Shown: piece after piece, positions 56,101 through 64,000 of the stretch | Layout: the number at the start of each line of letters is the position of its first letter | Numbering within the stretch: position 1 is the first letter of the stretch | Assembly: GCF_040115645.1 (NCBI RefSeq) | Contig: NW_027096016.1 | Span: forward strand, 62,001 to 126,000 | Direction: 5' to 3' | Origin: Euwallacea fornicatus | Lineage: Eukaryota; Arthropoda; Insecta; Coleoptera; Curculionidae | DNA: 64,000 nt | Notes under the pieces: generated by a model | What the model was told of the DNA's origin: nothing | What the model saw: only the letters and a program-made list of their open reading frames with translations | Database searches by the model: none | Made by a program: the position numbers and the translations under genes

Positions 56101-56847
56101 TCAAATTAATCAGCTCGACGAGATCTTTAAAATGACACAACACACCATGATTACATCTTGTTGAACTTCCAAGAAAAATAGTACTTTATGTGCTCAAACA
56201 CACATATTTTGTGACTTTTCAAACTTTGAAGCTCGATAACTTTGGCAAATGAAGACCAAATTTGTTAAACAAAGTGTCAAAGTAATCACCTAAACGAGAT
56301 TTTGAAGATGTCACAACACATCATGATTACATCTTGTTGAACTTCCAAGAAAAATAGTACTTTATGTGCTCAAACACACATATTTTGTTACTTTTCAAAC
56401 TTTGAGGCTCGATAACTTTGGCATATGTATACCAAATTTGTTAACCAAAGTGTCAAATTAATCAGCTCGACGAGATCTTTAAAATGACACAACACACCAT
56501 GATTACATCTTGTTGAACTTCCAAGAAAAATAGTACTTTATGTGCTCAAACACACATATTTTGTGACTTTTCAAACTTTGAAGCTCGATAACATTGGCAA
56601 ATGTGGACCAAATTTGTTAACCAAAGTGTCAAATTAATCAGCTCGACGAGATCTTTAAAATGACACAACACACCATGATTACATCTTGTTGAACTTCCAA
56701 GAAAAATAGTACTTTATGTGCTCAAACACACAACTTTTGTGACTTTTCAAACTTTGAAGCTCGATAGCTTCGGCAAATGAAGACCAAATTTGTTAAACAA
56801 AGTGTCAAAGTAATCACCTAAACGAGATTTTGAAGATGTCACAACAC
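53152..56847. repeat. 21-monomer deletion derivative of the 26-mer, copy 2
   Basis: Matches copy 1 from n0 to n10, then continues as n17-n19, one additional P-like monomer at 55616, and n20-n25. The net change is six monomers lost and one gained. The lost part includes the tttcaatctt monomer, so that marker is 47 (26+21) monomers apart between 50761 and 59033. ctcacaactt moves from 53207 to 56903, exactly 3,696 bp. Confidence 0.88.
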
Positions 56848-59800
56848 ATCATGATTACATCTTGTTGAACTTCCAAGAAAAATAGTACTTTATGTGCTCA
56901 AACTCACAACTTTTGTGACTTTTCAAACTTTGAAGCTCGATAGCTTCGGCAAATGTGGACCAAATTTGTTAACCAAAGTGTCACATTAATCAGCTCGACG
57001 AGATCTTTAAAATGACGCAACACATCATCATTGCATCTTGTTGAACTTCCAAGAAAAATAGTACTTTATGTGCTCAAACACACAACTTTTGTGACTTTTC
57101 AAACTTTGAAGCTCGATAGCTTCGGCAAATGAAGACCAAATTTGATAAACAAAGTGTCAAATTAATCAACTCGACGAGATTTTGAAGATGTCACAACACA
57201 TCATGATTGCATCTTGTTGAATTTCCAAGAAAAATAGTACTTTATGTGCTCAAACACACATATTTTGTGACTTTTCAAACTTTGAAGCTCGATAACATTG
57301 GCAAATGTGGACCAAATTTGTTAACCAAAGTGTCAAATTAATCAGCTCGACGAGATCTTTAAAATGACGCAACACATCATCATTGCATCTTGTTGAACTT
57401 CCAAGAAAAATAGTACATTATGTGCTCAAACACACAACTTTTGTGACTTTTCAAACTTTGAAGCTCGATAGCTTCGGCAAATGAAGACCAAATTTGATAA
57501 ACAAAGTGTCAAATTAATCAACTCGACGAGATTTTGAAGATGTCACAACACATCAGAATTGCATCTTGTTGAACTTCCAAGAAAAATAGTACTTTATGTG
57601 CTCAAACACACATATTTTGTTACTTTTCAAACTTTGAGGCTCGATAACTTTGGCAAATGTATACCAAATTTGTTAACCAAAGTGTCAAATTAATCAGCTC
57701 GACGAGATCTTTAAAATGACACAACACACCATGATTACATCTTGTTGAACTTCCAAGAAAAATAGTACTTTATGTGCTCAAACACACAACTTTTGTGACT
57801 TTTCAAACTTTGAAGCTCGATAGCTTCGGCAAATGAAGACCAAATTTGTTAAACAAAGTGTCAAAGTAATCACCTAAACGAGATTTTGAAGATGTCACAA
57901 CACATCATGATTACATCTTGTTGAACTTCCAAGAAAAATAGTACTTTATGTGCTCAAACACACAACTTTTGTGACTTTTCAAACTTTGAAGCTCGATAGC
58001 TTCGGCAAATGTGGACCAAATTTGTTAACCAAAGTGTCACATTAATCAGCTCGACGAGATCTTTAAAATGACGCAACACATCATCATTGCATCTTGTTGA
58101 ACTTCCAAGAAAAATAGTACTTTATGTGCTCAAACACACAACTTTTGTGACTTTTCAAACTTTGAAGCTCGATAGCTTCGGCAAATGAAGACCACATTTG
58201 ATAAACAAAGTGTCAAATTAATCAACTCGACGAGATTTTGAAGATGTCACAACACATCATGATTGCATCTTGTTGAACTTCCAAGAAAAATAGTACTTTA
58301 TGTGCTCAAACACACAACTTTTGTGACTTTTCAAACTTTGAAGCTCGATAGCTTCGGCAAATGAAGACCAAATTTGATAAACAAAGTGTCAAATTAATCA
58401 ACTCGACGAGATTTTGAAGATGTCACAACACATCATGATTGCATCTTGTTGAATTTCCAAGAAAAATAGTACTTTATGTGCTCAAACACACATATTTTGT
58501 GACTTTTCAAACTTTGAAGCTCGATAACTTCGGCAAATGAAGACCAAATTTGATAAACAAAGTGTCAAATTAATCAGCTCGACGAGATCTTTAAAATGAC
58601 ACAACACACCATGATTACATCTTGTTGAACTTCCAAGAAAAATAGTACTTTATGTGCTCAAACACACAACTTTTGTGACTTTTCAAACTTTGAAGCTCGA
58701 TAGCTTCGGCAAATGAAGACCAAATTTGTTAAACAAAGTGTCAAAGTAATCACCTAAACGAGATTTTGAAGATGTCACAACACATCATGATTACATCTTG
58801 TTGAACTTCCAAGAAAAATAGTACTTTATGTGCTCAAACACACAACTTTTGTGACTTTTCAAACTTTGAAGCTCGATAGCTTCGGCAAATGAAGACCAAA
58901 TTTGATAAACAAAGTGTCAAATTAATCAACTCGACGAGATTTTGAAGATGTCACAACACATCAGAATTGCATCTTGTTGAACTTCCAAGAAAAATAGTAC
59001 TTTATGTGCTCAAACACACATATTTTGTTACTTTTCAATCTTTGAGGCTCGATAACTTTGGCAAATGTATACCAAATTTGTTAACCAAAGTGTCAAATTA
59101 ATCAGCTCGACGAGATCTTTAAAATGACACAACACACCATGATTACATCTTGTTGAACTTCCAAGAAAAATAGTACTTTATGTGCTCAAACACACAACTT
59201 TTGTGACTTTTCAAACTTTGAAGCTCGATAGCTTCGGCAAATGAAGACCAAATTTGTTAAACAAAGTGTCAAAGTAATCACCTAAACGAGATTTTGAAGA
59301 TGTCACAACACATCATGATTACATCTTGTTGAACTTCCAAGAAAAATAGTACTTTATGTGCTCAAACACACAACTTTTGTGACTTTTCAAACTTTGAAGC
59401 TCGATAGCTTCGGCAAATGTGGACCAAATTTGTTAACCAAAGTGTCACATTAATCAGCTCGACGAGATCTTTAAAATGACGCAACACATCATCATTGCAT
59501 CTTGTTGAACTTCCAAGAAAAATAGTACATTATGTGCTCAAACACACAACTTTTGTGACTTTTCAAACTTTGAAGCTCGATAGCTTCGGCAAATGAAGAC
59601 CAAATTTGATAAACAAAGTGTCAAATTAATCAGCTCGACGAGATCTTTAAAATGACACAACACACCATGATTACATCTTGTTGAACTTCCAAGAAAAATA
59701 GTACTTTATGTGCTCAAACACACAACTTTTGTGACTTTTCAAACTTTGAAGCTCGATAGCTTCGGCAAATGAAGACCAAATTTGTTAAACAAAGTGTCAA

Positions 59801-61423
59801 AGTAATCACCTAAACGAGATTTTGAAGATGTCACAACACATCATGATTACATCTTGTTGAACTTCCAAGAAAAATAGTACTTTATGTGCTCAAACACACA
59901 ACTTTTGTGACTTTTCAAACTTTGAAGCTCGATAGCTTCGGCAAATGTGGACCAAATTTGTTAACCAAAGTGTCACATTAATCAGCTCGACGAGATCTTT
60001 AAAATGACGCAACACATCATCATTGCATCTTGTTGAACTTCCAAGAAAAATAGTACATTATGTGCTCAAACACACAACTTTTGTGACTTTTCAAACTTTG
60101 AAGCTCGATAGCTTCGGCAAATGAAGACCAAATTTGATAAACAAAGTGTCAAATTAATCAGCTCGACGAGATCTTTAAAATGACACAACACACCATGATT
60201 ACATCTTGTTGAACTTCCAAGAAAAATAGTACTTTATGTGCTCAAACACACAACTTTTGTGACTTTTCAAACTTTGAAGCTCGATAGCTTCGGCAAATGA
60301 AGACCAAATTTGTTAAACAAAGTGTCAAAGTAATCACCTAAACGAGATTTTGAAGATGTCACAACACATCATGATTACATCTTGTTGAACTTCCAAGAAA
60401 AATAGTACTTTATGTGCTCAAACACACAACTTTTGTGACTTTTCAAACTTTGAAGCTCGATAGCTTCGGCAAATGAAGACCAAATTTGATAAACAAAGTG
60501 TCAAATTAATCAACTCGACGAGATTTTGAAGATGTCACAACACATCAGAATTGCATCTTGTTGAACTTCCAAGAAAAATAGTACTTTATGTGCTCAAACA
60601 CACATATTTTGTTACTTTTCAAACTTTGAGGCTCGATAACTTTGGCAAATGTATACCAAATTTGTTAACCAAAGTGTCAAATTAATCAGCTCGACGAGAT
60701 CTTTAAAATGACACAACACACCATGATTACATCTTGTTGAACTTCCAAGAAAAATAGTACTTTATGTGCTCAAACACACATATTTTGTGACTTTTCAAAC
60801 TTTGAAGCTCGATAACTTTGGCAAATGAAGACCAAATTTGTTAAACAAAGTGTCAAAGTAATCACCTAAACGAGATTTTGAAGATGTCACAACACATCAT
60901 GATTACATCTTGTTGAACTTCCAAGAAAAATAGTACATTATGTGCTCAAACACACAACTTTTGTGACTTTTCAAACTTTGAAGCTCGATAGCTTCGGCAA
61001 ATGAAGACCAAATTTGATAAACAAAGTGTCAAATTAATCAGCTCGACGAGATCTTTAAAATGACACAACACACCATGATTACATCTTGTTGAACTTCCAC
61101 GAAAAATAGTACTTTATGTGCTCAAACACACAACTTTTGTGACTTTTCAAACTTTGAAGCTCGATAGCTTCGGCAAATGAAGACCAAATTTGTTAAACAA
61201 AGTGTCAAAGTAATCACCTAAACGAGATTTTGAAGATGTCACAACACATCATGATTACATCTTGTTGAACTTCCAAGAAAAATAGTACTTTATGTGCTCA
61301 AACACACAACTTTTGTGACTTTTCAAACTTTGAAGCTCGATAGCTTCGGCAAATGAAGACCAAATTTGATAAACAAAGTGTCAAATTAATCAACTCGACG
61401 AGATTTTGAAGATGTCACAACAC
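56848..61423. repeat. 26-monomer repeat, copy 3, with replaced segments
   Basis: Restores the tttcaatctt monomer (59033) and both P-Q-R triplets (59136-60191), so it descends from a full-length copy and not from copy 2. n7-n9 are replaced by three monomers of another type (58080-58607), and n23-n25 by a different trio that lacks ggcatatg. A private change at 61100 gives ttccacgaaa inside the otherwise conserved box. Confidence 0.87.
58080..58607. repeat. Three-monomer patch related to 43296-43823
   Basis: The rare gaccacattt variant at 58191 is otherwise found only at 43407, 84 monomers away. It is followed in both places by a gaacttcc/tttgataaac monomer and a gaatttcc monomer. The third monomer agrees only in its left part: at 58432 it ends gaagacc/tttgataaac, at 43648 tgtggacc/tttcttaaac. 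This looks like a transfer of roughly 400 bp between the two domains. Confidence 0.75.
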
Positions 61424-61775
61424 ATCAGAATTGCATCTTGTTGAACTTCCAAGAAAAATAGTACTTTATGTGCTCAAACACACATATTTTGTTACTTTTC
61501 AAACTTTGAGGCTCGATAACTTTGGCAAATGTATACCAAATTTGTTAACCAAAGTGTCAAATTAATCAGCTCGACGAGATCTTTAAAATGACACAACACA
61601 CCATGATTACATCTTGTTGAACTTCCAAGAAAAATAGTACTTTATGTGCTCAAACACACAACTTTTGTGACTTTTCAAACTTTGAAGCTCGATAGCTTCG
61701 GCAAATGAAGACCAAATTTGTTAAACAAAGTGTCACATTAATCAGCTCGACGAGATCTTTAAAATGACGCAACAC

Positions 61776-64000
61776 ATCATCATTGCATCTTGTTGAACTT
61801 CCAAGAAAAATAGTACTTTATGTGCTCAAACACACAACTTTTGTGACTTTTCAAACTTTGAAGCTCGATAGCTTCGGCAAATGTGGACCAAATTTGTTAA
61901 CCAAAGTGTCACATTAATCAGCTCGACGAGATCTTTAAAATGACGCAACACATCATCATTGCATCTTGTTGAACTTCCAAGAAAAATAGTACTTTATGTG
62001 CTCAAACACACAACTTTTGTGACTTTTCAAACTTTGAAGCTCGATAGCTTCGGCAAATGAAGACCAAATTTGATAAACAAAGTGTCAAATTAATCAACTC
62101 GACGAGATTTTGAAGATGTCACAACACATCATGATTGCATCTTGTTGAATTTCCAAGAAAAATAGTACTTTATGTGCTCAAACACACATATTTTGTGACT
62201 TTTCAAACTTTGAAGCTCGATAACATTGGCAAATGTGGACCAAATTTGTTAACCAAAGTGTCAAATTAATCAGCTCGACGAGATCTTTAAAATGACGCAA
62301 CACATCATCATTGCATCTTGTTGAACTTCCAAGAAAAATAGTACATTATGTGCTCAAACACACAACTTTTGTGACTTTTCAAACTTTGAAGCTCGATAGC
62401 TTCGGCAAATGAAGACCAAATTTGATAAACAAAGTGTCAAATTAATCAACTCGACGAGATTTTGAAGATGTCACAACACATCAGAATTGCATCTTGTTGA
62501 ACTTCCAAGAAAAATAGTACTTTATGTGCTCAAACACACATATTTTGTTACTTTTCAAACTTTGAGGCTCGATAACTTTGGCAAATGTATACCAAATTTG
62601 TTAACCAAAGTGTCAAATTAATCAGCTCGACGAGATCTTTAAAATGACACAACACACCATGATTACATCTTGTTGAACTTCCAAGAAAAATAGTACTTTA
62701 TGTGCTCAAACACACAACTTTTGTGACTTTTCAAACTTTGAAGCTCGATAGCTTCGGCAAATGAAGACCAAATTTGTTAAACAAAGTGTCAAAGTAATCA
62801 CCTAAACGAGATTTTGAAGATGTCACAACACATCATGATTACATCTTGTTGAACTTCCAAGAAAAATAGTACTTTATGTGCTCAAACACACAACTTTTGT
62901 GACTTTTCAAACTTTGAAGCTCGATAGCTTCGGCAAATGTGGACCAAATTTGTTAACCAAAGTGTCACATTAATCAGCTCGACGAGATCTTTAAAATGAC
63001 GCAACACATCATCATTGCATCTTGTTGAACTTCCAAGAAAAATAGTACATTATGTGCTCAAACACACAACTTTTGTGACTTTTCAAACTTTGAAGCTCGA
63101 TAGCTTCGGCAAATGAAGACCAAATTTGATAAACAAAGTGTCAAATTAATCAGCTCGACGAGATCTTTAAAATGACACAACACACCATGATTACATCTTG
63201 TTGAACTTCCAAGAAAAATAGTACTTTATGTGCTCAAACACACAACTTTTGTGACTTTTCAAACTTTGAAGCTCGATAGCTTCGGCAAATGAAGACCAAA
63301 TTTGTTAAACAAAGTGTCAAAGTAATCACCTAAACGAGATTTTGAAGATGTCACAACACATCATGATTACATCTTGTTGAACTTCCAAGAAAAATAGTAC
63401 TTTATGTGCTCAAACACACAACTTTTGTGACTTTTCAAACTTTGAAGCTCGATAGCTTCGGCAAATGAAGACCAAATTTGATAAACAAAGTGTCAAATTA
63501 ATCAACTCGACGAGATTTTGAAGATGTCACAACACATCAGAATTGCATCTTGTTGAACTTCCAAGAAAAATAGTACTTTATGTGCTCAAACACACATATT
63601 TTGTTACTTTTCAATCTTTGAGGCTCGATAACTTTGGCAAATGTATACCAAATTTGTTAACCAAAGTGTCAAATTAATCAGCTCGACGAGATCTTTAAAA
63701 TGACACAACACACCATGATTACATCTTGTTGAACTTCCAAGAAAAATAGTACTTTATGTGCTCAAACACACAACTTTTGTGACTTTTCAAACTTTGAAGC
63801 TCGATAGCTTCGGCAAATGAAGACCAAATTTGTTAAACAAAGTGTCAAAGTAATCACCTAAACGAGATTTTGAAGATGTCACAACACATCATGATTACAT
63901 CTTGTTGAACTTCCAAGAAAAATAGTACTTTATGTGCTCAAACACACAACTTTTGTGACTTTTCAAACTTTGAAGCTCGATAGCTTCGGCAAATGTGGAC
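61776..64000. repeat. 26-monomer repeat, copy 4, cut by the window edge
   Basis: n1 is at 61952 and n4 at 62480 (gaggctc at 62564). After n6 it jumps to n9 at 63008, so two monomers (n7, n8) are missing relative to copy 1. tttcaatctt at 63609 is 26 monomers after 59033. The monomer at 61776 stands in for n0: it has the tgtggacc/cacatt tail but a catcattg start and no ctcac. Confidence 0.85.
63888..64000. repeat. Partial monomer at the window edge (113 bp)
   Basis: Monomer positions 1-113, ending in caaatgtggac. Its variants (catgatta start, cacaactttt, tagcttcgg, tgtggac) are those of Q, as expected for n14 of the 26-mer. The cut is the window edge and not the array edge. Confidence 0.95.

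Larger units (their letters stand above)
1..64000. repeat. Tandem satellite array, 176-bp monomer, 363 complete copies plus a partial
   Basis: Every line of the window is the same repeat in the same orientation. Monomer starts, taken at the atcatgatta-type motif, fall at 1+176k up to 7393 and at 7568+176j afterwards; this was checked at many points, for example 1761, 5281, 15840, 48224 and 63888. G+C is about 32%. Variant positions recur in combinations: bases 2-10, 23, 42, 62-63, 70, 87, 95-100, 108-112, 121-127, 137-150 and 158-162. No transposon, inversion, gene or unique spacer interrupts the array. 176 is not a multiple of three, so the frame shifts at every monomer and a stop in one monomer hits other frames in later ones, which explains the near absence of open frames. 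Size, composition and organisation fit a centromeric or pericentromeric satellite, most likely of a flowering plant; that location is inferred, not shown. Confidence 0.98.

Noticed and set aside
1..64000. CRISPR array
   Set aside because: Repeats are contiguous 176-bp units with no unique spacers, and no cas-like gene is present.
1..64000. Transposon or retrotransposon insertion in the array
   Set aside because: I looked for breaks in the 176-bp phase and for non-satellite sequence and found only the single-base deletion near 7455.
1..64000. CENP-B box
   Set aside because: No site resembles the TTCG-to-CGGG pattern; the cttcggc variant carries part of the left element only and there is no CGGG.
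1..64000. Assignment to Brassica CentBr because of the 176-bp length
   Set aside because: Length alone is weak evidence and I do not recognise sequence similarity. A search of plant satellite libraries with one monomer would decide.
1..64000. Ribosomal, tRNA or small RNA genes
   Set aside because: No conserved RNA motif, and every base belongs to the repeat.

Overview
The whole window is one uninterrupted, head-to-tail satellite DNA array. The monomer is 176 bp, about 32% G+C (57 of 176 bases counted in the first monomer), and always in the same orientation. Counting from base 1 there are 363 complete monomers plus a 113-bp partial copy at the right edge. I see no gene, RNA gene, transposon, CRISPR array or unique sequence on either strand, and both edges lie inside the array, so it extends beyond 64 kb each way. 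The array type (nucleosome-sized A+T-rich monomer, long homogeneous array, complex higher-order structure) is what centromeric or pericentromeric satellites of flowering plants look like, and less specifically those of other eukaryotes. I do not recognise the family and cannot name the species. A 176-bp length also occurs in Brassica centromere repeats, but I do not see a match to any centromere repeat I can recall.

Monomers differ by point substitutions at a limited set of positions, and these serve as markers. Period counts below come from distances between rare marker variants and are exact multiples of 176. Only one indel is apparent: a 1-bp deletion near 7455 gives a 175-bp monomer at 7393-7567, and every phase I checked before and after it is exact.

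Layout. 1-8.3 kb is a mosaic whose pieces reappear at 22.5-26 kb and 41.5-43.1 kb, with offsets of 125, 124, 118 and 104 monomers, then a further 94. 8.3-20 kb holds imperfect 18-, 17-, 15- and 14-monomer periodicities. 20-26.7 kb is transitional and contains relatives of the next domain. 26.75-41.36 kb is five successive units of 17, 17, 18, 17 and 14 monomers, overlaid by a tandem duplication of a 35-monomer (6,160-bp) block at 28160-34319 and 34320-40479. 42.24-47.17 kb is a 13-monomer unit followed by a 15-monomer version of it. 48.58-64 kb is a 26-monomer (4,576-bp) higher-order repeat: a full copy, a 21-monomer deletion derivative, a patched 26-monomer copy and the start of a fourth, with a nested three-monomer sub-repeat that varies in copy number.

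Nothing here works together as genes do. The structure records repeated unequal exchange and conversion in which whole monomers are gained and lost in register. The most informative observations are the single indel in 363 monomers, the 35-mer duplication whose crossover junction can be placed within one monomer, chimeric monomers that mark exchange points, a near-invariant box beside variable segments, short dyad symmetries, and variation at CpG sites.
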